The position numbers were made by a program, and so were the translations under genes. A stretch of 64,000 nt of DNA from Nitrososphaerota archaeon (GTDB taxonomy: Archaea > Thermoproteota > Nitrososphaeria > Nitrososphaerales > Gagatemarchaeaceae): contig DAHVLJ010000008.1 in the NCBI GenBank assembly GCA_027320425.1, positions 21,782 through 85,781 of the forward strand, given 5' to 3'. The notes under the pieces were generated by a model that did no database searches, was not told the origin of the DNA, and saw only the letters and a program-made list of their open reading frames with translations. Shown here piece by piece: positions 49,215 through 56,445 of the stretch. The stretch's first letter is position 1; each line of letters begins with the position of its first letter.

Positions 49215-50306
49215 ATGGCCTTCAGTTTAGGCAGGATGCTGGCTGAGCTCAAGATCTACGCAAGGGGGAATGTCAGGAGCAGGGAGGGCTTCTTCTTCAC
49301 CCTCGTCTTCCCCATCATCCTCATACTGCTTTTCGGCGCGATATTCTCCGGGGGGAGTTCGGGGCCAAGCACCGTCTACGTCCAGAACCTAGACGGGGGG
49401 CAGGTCAGCACCGCGTTCGTAAGCGCCCTGAACAGCACCACCGCCGTGGTCCTCAGGCCGGCCCCTGCCGGCGTCAACTTCTCACAGTACCTATCATCTC
49501 ACTCGTCCACAGACGGGATAGTGATACCCCAGGGGTTCACCACGGACTTCCTCTCTAACCACGCGGTGAACGTCACCGTCTACGGGAACCCCGCCTCCAC
49601 GACCAGCGCAGTGGTGTTCGGCATCACAAGCGAGATTGTGAACTCTTTCAACCTCCACGGGAGCACCGGGGTAATCGGTGTTTCTCAGAAGACCGCCGTC
49701 TCCTCGTCTTACAAGTACATCGACTTCCTCGTTCCGGGCTTGATCGGGTTCGCCGCGCTGACGAGCCCGATGTTTGCCATCACGAACCTCAGCTCCACCT
49801 ACAGGAGAGACAAGGTGTTCAAGCTCTTGTCGTTGACACCTCTGACTAAGACCGAGTGGCTGATGTCCAAGATAATCTGGTACATCGGCACCACCACGCT
49901 GTCGTTCATCCTCATGAGCTTGGTGGGCATCTATGTCTTCGGCGCGCACATAACGCTCAACTGGGGAATAGGAGTGTTCCTTGTGCTCGGTCCCTTCTTC
50001 TTCGTGTCGCTGGGGATGCTGGTCGGGACCATCTCCAACACGCCTGAGTCTGCCGCGGTAGTGGGGAACCTGGTGACGTTCCCCATGATGTTCCTCTCTG
50101 GCACCTTCTTCCCTGTCCAGTCCATGCCGATGTACCTCCAGGCCATCGCGCACGTGCTGCCGCTGTACTATGTGATAGACGGGCTCACGCAAGTAATGAT
50201 CTATGGCAACTTCGGAGCTGCATACTTCGACATGGGTTTGGTCCTTGCGATATCCTTGGTCACCTTCGCGCTAGCCGTCAAGTTCTTCCGCTGGCGAGAA
50301 GACTAG
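49215..50306 (+). CDS. ABC-2 type permease (YhfJ/DrrB-like)
   Basis: The 363-aa membrane protein has one helix (GFFFTLVFPIILILLFGAIF) near the N-terminus, a large extracellular domain of about 130 residues, then five helices from VPGLIGFAALTSPMFAITNL to the last (AYFDMGLVLAISLVTFALAV). It has the ABC-2 motif in the region TLSFILMSLVGIYVF. It would export a lipid, drug or polyketide with the ATPase encoded upstream. The two genes form a complete exporter. Confidence 0.9.
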   Translation: MAFSLGRMLAELKIYARGNVRSREGFFFTLVFPIILILLFGAIFSGGSSGPSTVYVQNLDGGQVSTAFVSALNSTTAVVLRPAPAGVNFSQYLSSHSSTDGIVIPQGFTTDFLSNHAVNVTVYGNPASTTSAVVFGITSEIVNSFNLHGSTGVIGVSQKTAVSSSYKYIDFLVPGLIGFAALTSPMFAITNLSSTYRRDKVFKLLSLTPLTKTEWLMSKIIWYIGTTTLSFILMSLVGIYVFGAHITLNWGIGVFLVLGPFFFVSLGMLVGTISNTPESAAVVGNLVTFPMMFLSGTFFPVQSMPMYLQAIAHVLPLYYVIDGLTQVMIYGNFGAAYFDMGLVLAISLVTFALAVKFFRWRED

Positions 50307-50394
50307 GCCCTGTCCGTTCCGCGGACCTCGCATCCTGATGAAGAACCGTGACGCCCCTCGCTTTTTGAAGACGGCCGGGATCCTGTCCTGTAGG

Positions 50395-50772
50395 CTAAGC
50401 GTCTCCAGATCCGAGGCCGTACTTCTCGGCGGCCCTCGCCTGCATGGCTCTGATCTCTCTGATACGCTTCGACATCTTCCTTCCGAACATGATGTCTCTG
50501 ATCCCAGCGTAGAGCCAGAGCAAGGACACCGCAAGGCTCAGCGCTCCGACGGCGACCAGGCCCGGATCGACCAGGTTCACCCTCTGGCTCGTTATCCCAA
50601 GCACATAGGGGAAGACGACCAATTGGGCGAAGTAGTTTACAGCGAAGTAGGCTCCCGCGACGGTCGCGATTACTGCGAGGAGAGTGATCTTCCTCCCCCC
50701 GCTTTCCACGTGCTGGATGAACTCCTCGTGCATCTCTATCGTCGACACGCCTGGGTCATCGTCTTCGGGCAT
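50395..50772 (-). CDS. Two-helix membrane protein, 125 aa
   Basis: The 125-aa protein has an acidic N-terminus, two hydrophobic helices (LLAVIATVAGAYFAVNYFAQ and LVAVGALSLAVSLLWLYAGI) and a basic C-terminal helix (GRKMSKRIREIRAMQARAAE) that is probably cytoplasmic. No family is recognised. It has its own TATA (GTTATAAG at 50796-50803), and a repeat element of the adjacent regulator lies 6 bp upstream of it, so it is probably controlled by that regulator. Confidence 0.68.
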   Translation of the reverse strand: MPEDDDPGVSTIEMHEEFIQHVESGGRKITLLAVIATVAGAYFAVNYFAQLVVFPYVLGITSQRVNLVDPGLVAVGALSLAVSLLWLYAGIRDIMFGRKMSKRIREIRAMQARAAEKYGLGSGDA

Positions 50773-50808
50773 GGCGGTCCTCAGACCTCCTTTTCCTTAT
50801 AACAGATG

Positions 50809-50823
50809 CTCACAACTTGTTCA
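50809..50823. promoter_or_regulatory. Operator-like element upstream of the 125-aa membrane protein
   Basis: CTCACAACTTGTTCA is the reverse complement, with few mismatches, of the elements at 51112-51135. It sits just upstream of the TATA at 50796-50803 and overlaps the stop codon of the regulator gene. Confidence 0.5.
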
Positions 50824-51084
50824 CCGCGTCGCCGAGAAAAGCATCTTCAACCCCGTGTCAAGGTGATGCAGCGCTTCCATCCCCTGGGGGGTGATGGCGT
50901 ACCGCTCGTGCTCTTCCGAAGAGTCGACCTTCACGAGGCCGCCCGACGTGAGGACCTGCACATAATCTCCGAACCTGTCATACGGGACGTTGACAACCCG
51001 CGACAACCTTGTTGGAAGCTGGGGGCCGCCGGCGAGCGCCCGCAGGATCTCCCAACAGATCACGGTCGTGTCGCGGTGCTTCAA
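50821..51084 (-). CDS. Small winged-helix transcriptional regulator
   Basis: The 87-aa protein is a single winged helix of the archaeal wHTH type: VICWEILRALAGGPQLPTRL, SRVVNVPYDRFGDYVQVLTS, GGLVKVDSSEEHERYAITPQ and GMEALHHLD. It is probably a dimeric DNA-binding protein. It starts with TTG at 51084, about 26 nt from TTCATATC (51106-51113, minus strand). Two copies of an ACAAGTTG element lie immediately upstream and one inverted copy immediately downstream, which suggests that it binds these sites and controls itself, the divergent operon and the downstream membrane-protein gene. Confidence 0.8.
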   Translation of the reverse strand: MKHRDTTVICWEILRALAGGPQLPTRLSRVVNVPYDRFGDYVQVLTSGGLVKVDSSEEHERYAITPQGMEALHHLDTGLKMLFSATR

Positions 51085-51111
51085 CCCCCTTCTTCATGGA
51101 AGGGGATGATA

Positions 51112-51165
51112 TGAACAAGTTGAGCTCACAAGTTGTGTGCTCAAGATGTGCGTCAGTGACTTAAG
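51112..51165. promoter_or_regulatory. Tandem operator-like repeats and TATA in the divergent promoter
   Basis: ACAAGTTG occurs at 51115-51122 and 51128-51135, 13 bp apart, and the surrounding TGAACAAGTTG/CACAAGTTGTG forms partial palindromes. CTTAAG at 51160-51165 is centred 27 nt before the TTG of the + strand operon at 51189. Confidence 0.55.
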
Positions 51166-51188
51166 CGAACAGAGCGCACTTTCTCTCG

Positions 51189-52412
51189 TTGATTTCAAAC
51201 GCCAGAGACTGGCTCGGATATCCTCTGGACAGGTCTCGGACGCCAGTCGGGGTCCGCGGGCTGGGAGACAGGGTCCTCCTACTTGGAAGACAGGCTGGGG
51301 CCCTGGCGTCTCTGTTCGCGTTCGCCAGCGCTCAGGCCGGGTTGAACCTCGCCATCCTAGACCTCGATGGCTCGATAGCGCCTCAGTTGCACGGATACTT
51401 CGAAGCATTCGACTACCGGTCCATGCTCTATGAGGCGTTCCACCTCGAAGGAGACGACGCTATACACGGGCAGCTCGTCGCTTCGGCCTACGCAGCCGCC
51501 TTAGACCTTACCCCAGAGGAGGAGGCGATACTCTCGGCAGCGCTGCAGAAGCTGTCCGAGCAGAACGACGTGGCCGCTCCCGCCGCGCTTTACGATGTAG
51601 TCGGGGCGACCGAAGGTTTCAGAGGCTTCTATGTGGACAAGCTGAAGGGAAGGATAGGCGCTCTCAAACATCTCGATTCCACGCGCGTCGAAGACTTCGC
51701 CCCGCTGATGCGCGGGGGTGCCCTCGTGAGCTTCGCTTCGGCCCCATACCCACAGGCCGCCGACCTGGCGGCAGGCCTGTACGTGGCGAAGATCCTCCAT
51801 CTCCTCTCGGCTCCGGGACCACGTCCATACGCAATGATGGTCACCGGGGCCCATCGGCTGTTCAGGAATCTTTCCAGGTACCAGCACGCCGGGAGGCTGA
51901 TGTCTCATCTCCTGGAGGCTAGCGCCCCTCTCGTCCTCTCCACCCCTCTCCCGGCCCTCCTGAACGACAAGCTGACGGAGTCGATGGCTGTCCGGGTCTA
52001 CTCTAGCGAGGCCTGGAACGCCAGGAGGAGTTGGAGGCAGGAGGCCGCCCTCGCGTGCTCTTTCACAGTCTGCGACGACAGGTCGGGTTCTTCGACCGCG
52101 TTCGTCCCCCGCTTCATCAGGCCGAGAAGTCCCTCTTCGCGCCTACCATCCGCGCCCCAGCGCAGCGCCGACCCCAGACTGACAAGGACCATACTGGAGG
52201 AGATATCGAGCTACGACTCCGCGAACCGGCAGTCGATAGTCTCGTTCCTCTCCCCTCAGTTTCTTTCCGCCGACGTCGGGGCCGAAGTAGACAGGCTCCA
52301 CTCCGAAGGGTTCCTCGTCCTAGAGCCCAAAGGGAGCGGAGGAGGACAAAAGGTCCTTTCGTACACCGTGACCGAGTCCGGGATGCGCCTGCTGCAGGAG
52401 CTGAGCAAGTGA
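51189..52412 (+). CDS. Degenerate HerA/VirB4-like ATPase with C-terminal winged helix
   Basis: The 407-aa protein has the fold pattern of the HerA/FtsK superfamily, with RVLLLGRQAGALASLFAFAS where the P-loop should be, followed by the second strand LNLAILDLDGSIAPQL (HerA has D-x-x-G-E). The P-loop lacks the GKS/T lysine and serine, and the Walker B strand (PYAMMVTGAHRLF) lacks the acidic DE pair, so ATP hydrolysis is unlikely. The last 90 residues form a winged helix (LTRTILEEISSYDSANRQSI and VTESGMRLLQEL). It starts with TTG at 51189, and the next gene overlaps its stop by 1 bp. The similarity is structural pattern only and could be coincidental. Confidence 0.6.
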   Translation: MISNARDWLGYPLDRSRTPVGVRGLGDRVLLLGRQAGALASLFAFASAQAGLNLAILDLDGSIAPQLHGYFEAFDYRSMLYEAFHLEGDDAIHGQLVASAYAAALDLTPEEEAILSAALQKLSEQNDVAAPAALYDVVGATEGFRGFYVDKLKGRIGALKHLDSTRVEDFAPLMRGGALVSFASAPYPQAADLAAGLYVAKILHLLSAPGPRPYAMMVTGAHRLFRNLSRYQHAGRLMSHLLEASAPLVLSTPLPALLNDKLTESMAVRVYSSEAWNARRSWRQEAALACSFTVCDDRSGSSTAFVPRFIRPRSPSSRLPSAPQRSADPRLTRTILEEISSYDSANRQSIVSFLSPQFLSADVGAEVDRLHSEGFLVLEPKGSGGGQKVLSYTVTESGMRLLQELSK

Positions 52413-53419
52413 TGGACCACCTGCGAACCAACTGCGCGGCCGTAGACGCGCTTACCGATGGGGGCCTCGCCACAGGTACGATTACTCAAATCTTCGGCGA
52501 GAAGGCCCTCGGGAAGAGCATCATCTCCTTCCAGGCGGCGTGCTCGGTCGCCGCGGCTGGTGGGAGCACCGTAATCCTCGACACGGAACAGTCCTACTCG
52601 AGCTATCTGGTCCCATATTGGAAGGACAGGATGACCAAGCGGTTCGAAAAGGAATTCAACGTAGCGGAAGTAAAGCTGGACCGGGCGCCGAAGACCTCTC
52701 CCCGCAGGAAGCCTGTCACCCGCGGCCAGCTGATTAACGCGATTGATTCGGCCCTAAACCACCTGGGAGTGTCATATACCGACGCCCATCTTGGCGCGGC
52801 CGCTGACATCTTCTCCCCAGATTATTCGGTCGAGCTCCCACCCAAGGGGCCATCGGTGCTGATCTTCCAGACCCCGGAGGTGGTAGATCTGCTCAACCTC
52901 CATGGCGTCGATGCCGCGAGGGAGGTGTCGAGCGGGGGGAGGGTCGAGCTCAAGATGAGGCAGACCCCGACGTACCAGTCTGCCCTCCACCACATCATAC
53001 GCGAGACAGGGGCGCGGCTCTTGGTCTACGACTCCATCTCGGCTCCCTTCAAATCGGCGTTCCCCAGCACTCAGGACCTCCCCGCCAGGAGCTCGGGCCT
53101 GGCCATGATCCTCGCCCACGCCCAGCGTCTCTGCGTGGAGTTCGGCATAGCCGTCCTTGTGACCAGCCACGTCTCCATCGACCCGATCAACCCATGGGAC
53201 AGGGTCCCCTACGGCGGGGTCATCTTGGGTCACGACGCCAAGTTCTCGCTGGAGTTGACCAAGGCCGCTGCGTCCAGGAACAAGGACAGGGACCCAGAGG
53301 CGGTCAACCCCGAAGAGAGGGAGAGGAGCACCAAGGCGTTCTGGGCCGCCCGTCACCCTGCCCTCGAGGAGTACACCAGGTTCGCTTATGCGTGCCAAGA
53401 CGGGGAAGGGTTCCACTGA
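52412..53419 (+). CDS. RadA/RadB-like RecA-superfamily ATPase
   Basis: The 335-aa protein has Walker A GEKALGKS (residues 29-36), STVILDTEQSYSSYLV as in RadA/KaiC, a Walker B strand LLVYDSISAPF (as in RadA VDSxxAxFR) and IAVLVTSHVSIDPINP. An insertion of about 70 residues (KTSPRRKPVTRGQL to AADIFSPDYSVELPP) separates the first and second parts. No HhH N-terminal domain is present, so it is RadB-like rather than RadA. The ATG at 52412 overlaps the stop of the upstream gene (GATG). It may act in recombination or DNA transport together with the neighbouring proteins. Confidence 0.75.
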   Translation: MDHLRTNCAAVDALTDGGLATGTITQIFGEKALGKSIISFQAACSVAAAGGSTVILDTEQSYSSYLVPYWKDRMTKRFEKEFNVAEVKLDRAPKTSPRRKPVTRGQLINAIDSALNHLGVSYTDAHLGAAADIFSPDYSVELPPKGPSVLIFQTPEVVDLLNLHGVDAAREVSSGGRVELKMRQTPTYQSALHHIIRETGARLLVYDSISAPFKSAFPSTQDLPARSSGLAMILAHAQRLCVEFGIAVLVTSHVSIDPINPWDRVPYGGVILGHDAKFSLELTKAAASRNKDRDPEAVNPEERERSTKAFWAARHPALEEYTRFAYACQDGEGFH

Positions 53420-54450
53420 TGGGATGGGCGACGAAAGCCGCAGCAGCTGTCTTAGGGGTCGGGGCACTGGGAGCTGGCGTCTGGCCTGTCTCCCTGCTGG
53501 CGTTCGGATACCTAGCCTTCTGTTTCTTGAGGCCCGGGAGAGCGACGCCGGAGGCTGACGCTCGCTCCAAGACGAGGCTCCCATCGGGCCGCCTTGTCCT
53601 AGGTGGCGTTCTGCTCCTCCTCTCCGTCGTAGCGTTCAGAGAGGGTGGGGTCGTCTCTCCAGCTGTCTTCCTGCTGGCTGGACTCGGCATGGTCGCATAC
53701 CCTTCTGCAAGGGCCAGAGCGGCGGCGAACCGTGTGGTCCCCATGAGGGATTCGATCCTGCTCAGGGAAAGAGCGTTCCCGTTCCGCTGGCACGCTTTGG
53801 CAGAGGTCAAGCTCGAGGCCCAGGACCGGGCGAGAGGGCTCAGCCTGGTAGACGGGCGCCTCCTGCTGTTCATCGGGAAGTCTCCACGCGCCTTTCAGGT
53901 GGTGACGGTGCTGGCTTTGAACCACCGCGGGGCCGAGCGAAGAGTCATCGAAGCGCTAAGACGAGAGACAAAGGCCATGTCTCAAAGAGGGGTTCATCTC
54001 CTTCCGCTCGACAGCATGGAGGCTTCTAGAATGCTCTCGCTGAAGCTCAAGCGTCTTAGGTCGGGGTCCGTGGACTGGAACGTCGTCCCGACAGACTCCT
54101 TTGACGTCCTCGCGCTGCAGGCGAGCGACGGAATCTTACTCCGAAAAAGGGCGTTTAGGGCAGGCGTGAAAGGGGGGCCCGCATTCATCCCACCCGTCGA
54201 CGCAACCCCCATGAGAGAGCCTCTCCTGGCGGAGGTCGTCGAGGCGATATCAGAGCGCCACGGCTGGGCCAACCCTGACGAATTCTCGCCGTTCCTGGCG
54301 TCCCTCGATGCATCACGGGCGGAGCCGCTCGCCGAAAGGCTGACAGTGACCGACGGCGCCGACGGCACGGTGTCTGCGGTCTCCCTGGGAGGGGCCCAGG
54401 TGAAGCTCACGAGGTCGCAGCTAAGGGCGGTCGCAAGGGTCTACGCGTGA
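53419..54450 (+). CDS. Membrane protein with large cytoplasmic domain, 343 aa
   Basis: The 343-aa protein has three predicted N-terminal transmembrane helices (AAVLGVGALGAGVWPVSLLA, LVLGGVLLLLSVVAF and VFLLAGLGMVAY) followed by about 230 cytoplasmic residues. These start with MRDSILLRERAFPFRWHALA and contain LSLVDGRLLLFIGK and a helical-strand pattern to the end. The last part resembles N-terminal domains of VirB4-type proteins only in general shape. The start ATG at 53419 overlaps the stop of the ATPase gene by 1 bp. The three-gene operon suggests a membrane-bound complex. The function is unknown. Confidence 0.62.
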   Translation: MGWATKAAAAVLGVGALGAGVWPVSLLAFGYLAFCFLRPGRATPEADARSKTRLPSGRLVLGGVLLLLSVVAFREGGVVSPAVFLLAGLGMVAYPSARARAAANRVVPMRDSILLRERAFPFRWHALAEVKLEAQDRARGLSLVDGRLLLFIGKSPRAFQVVTVLALNHRGAERRVIEALRRETKAMSQRGVHLLPLDSMEASRMLSLKLKRLRSGSVDWNVVPTDSFDVLALQASDGILLRKRAFRAGVKGGPAFIPPVDATPMREPLLAEVVEAISERHGWANPDEFSPFLASLDASRAEPLAERLTVTDGADGTVSAVSLGGAQVKLTRSQLRAVARVYA

Positions 54451-54521
54451 GCGGCCCGGACTCCCAGAAGGGCCGCATCCACGTTAAAATCTCCCTGAAT
54501 TCAGCCGAACGATAGAACGAA

Positions 54522-56369
54522 TTGAGCGGAGCTGGAATCGACGATTCACTGGAGGTCGCTGTCCCCGAAGAGGGCGCGGAGTCGCCCTTCAAAGTGCGGC
54601 CGTCGCCTCCGCCGGACCTGCCCATCTTCTCCATCTTGGGGTCGATCGACTTCCATGAGCACTTCGTGCTCATGGGCGAAGTCGGGACCGGAAAGAGCAC
54701 CGTGGTGCCCATCCACGAGTTCGAGAAGTCGGGGCGGACCAGGCAGATCCTAATCCGTGAACCTTCCAGGGCTTCATGCAACGCCCTCTACTATTCCCTT
54801 GAGGCGCTGCACCCCGAAGTCAAGGAACACCTCGCCATCATAACCAAGGACACCAAGGTCAACGTAGAAGGCAAGATCAAGATCGTGACCGACGGCGTCC
54901 TCATCAGGATGCTGGCCGACCGTTCCGTCAACGACTCATCGATCTACTTCGACGAAAGCCACCAGATGTCGTCGCAGCTGGAGCTCTGCATGTCGCTCGC
55001 GAAGAACGACGAGGCCGAGACGAGGAACCTGTTCAGAGTGATGAGCGCCACCATCGACCCCAAAGAGTTCCTCAGCTTCCTGGGGATCTCGAACCTCCAC
55101 TCCGTGAGCGGAAGGAGGTTCCCGGTCAAGGTCGAGGTGGAGCTGGCGCGCAACCTGGACGGGATGTTCGACACCATGTCGAGGTATCTCTACACCCAGC
55201 CCAAGGACGAGTCATGGCTGGTCTTCCTTCCAACCAGGCGGCTCGTAGAGAAGTATGCCGGAACTTACGGAGGGGTCTACATCCACGGCGGGCTTGAGGG
55301 GACCGAGGTCAACAGGATCCAGCGGAAGGCAGAGAAGGACAGGAACCTGAAGATCTTTGCCACCAACGTCATAGCCTCTTCCGTCAACATCTACGTCGAC
55401 AACGTCCTGGTCTTCAACGACGTCATCAATAGCAGGGACAGGCTGGGTCAGAAGACCCTAAGGTACGGCAAGCTGGACAACAACTCTCTCTTACAGATGA
55501 TGGGAAGGGTGGGGAGGTTCAAGCCGGGACGGGCGGTGATCCTCACCGACTCTCCCGTTCCGGTCAGGATCGACCCGGTCCCGGTCCGAAAGGCCCTGGA
55601 GACCGAGACCCCGTTCGACCTGGTGCTCCTGATGTCGAAGTACGGCCTCGACCTTTCGAGCCTGGAATTCATGTCCAGGGTGAACCACAAGGAGGTGGCT
55701 TTCGCAGCGGGGTGGCTCACCGATATCGGGGCTATCGAGCACATGCCTCGCAGGATAACCCGGAAGGGCCTGCTGATGAGCGAGATACCATACGACCCCG
55801 ATTTTTCGCACATGATCGCGAACGCCCTGCTGTCTGACGACTACGCCATCGGGAGATTCCTTCTGGCCTGCGGCGCCTTCGGCGACTCCCTCAACCATGC
55901 CTACAAGACGGAGTTCGAGCCTCTGGCTAGGGAATTCCTGTACAAGACAGACAGGTCCAACGAGCTCAACATCAAGGCGCACCTGCTGAAGCGGTACTCC
56001 GAAGACGACTCCGGCGCTTTCAAGGAGAGGATGGCGGCTAACGGGATCTTCCCCCGTTTCGTGGAAGAGGCATGGAAGAACTATCAGTCTGCCGTCGACT
56101 CCTTGAATGACGTCCTAGCCGAATGGAAGTCCGAGCCTATCCCGAAGGGGGTCGTCGTCGACCCTGACCTCTACCGCCTTGAGTCGTATCTTTCTGACTG
56201 TCTGTCCTTCGAAAGGTACGAGTTCCATGAGAAGGGGAACTATGACCTTAGAAACATACGCATCGAGGACAGGTTCTTCGCCAGGAGCGTGACGGTCAAC
56301 CTGAGGAAGATACTGTTCGACGTGGTGGCCATGGAGCCCAGGAGGCACCGGCCGCACGGGCGTCGGTGA
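54522..56369 (+). CDS. DEAH-type superfamily 2 helicase
   Basis: The 615-aa protein has Walker A GEVGTGKST (residues 52-60), motif II DESH (144-147), motif III SAT (FRVMSATIDP) and motif VI QMMGRVGRFKPG. The layout is that of HrpA/HrpB/DHX-like enzymes, with a C-terminal helical part that could include the HA2-like domain. It is expected to unwind RNA or remodel RNP. Loss of the Ala in DEAH (Ser instead) is tolerated in the family. The start TTG at 54522 lies 35 nt after GTTAAAATC (54483-54491). It stands 71 bp behind the three-gene operon but with its own promoter. Confidence 0.85.
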   Translation: MSGAGIDDSLEVAVPEEGAESPFKVRPSPPPDLPIFSILGSIDFHEHFVLMGEVGTGKSTVVPIHEFEKSGRTRQILIREPSRASCNALYYSLEALHPEVKEHLAIITKDTKVNVEGKIKIVTDGVLIRMLADRSVNDSSIYFDESHQMSSQLELCMSLAKNDEAETRNLFRVMSATIDPKEFLSFLGISNLHSVSGRRFPVKVEVELARNLDGMFDTMSRYLYTQPKDESWLVFLPTRRLVEKYAGTYGGVYIHGGLEGTEVNRIQRKAEKDRNLKIFATNVIASSVNIYVDNVLVFNDVINSRDRLGQKTLRYGKLDNNSLLQMMGRVGRFKPGRAVILTDSPVPVRIDPVPVRKALETETPFDLVLLMSKYGLDLSSLEFMSRVNHKEVAFAAGWLTDIGAIEHMPRRITRKGLLMSEIPYDPDFSHMIANALLSDDYAIGRFLLACGAFGDSLNHAYKTEFEPLAREFLYKTDRSNELNIKAHLLKRYSEDDSGAFKERMAANGIFPRFVEEAWKNYQSAVDSLNDVLAEWKSEPIPKGVVVDPDLYRLESYLSDCLSFERYEFHEKGNYDLRNIRIEDRFFARSVTVNLRKILFDVVAMEPRRHRPHGRR

Positions 56370-56445
56370 GACCCTCCGGGCGCCCTGAAAACGCTTCATC
56401 AGAAGAAAAGCTTCTTAACCCGTTCCGGATGGCTCGTTCCAACTC

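Noticed and set aside
52031..52411. Longer N-terminus of the RadB-like ATPase
   Set aside because: It lies in the gene upstream in another frame. The ATG at 52412 gives a clean start before the RecA fold with the typical 1-bp overlap.
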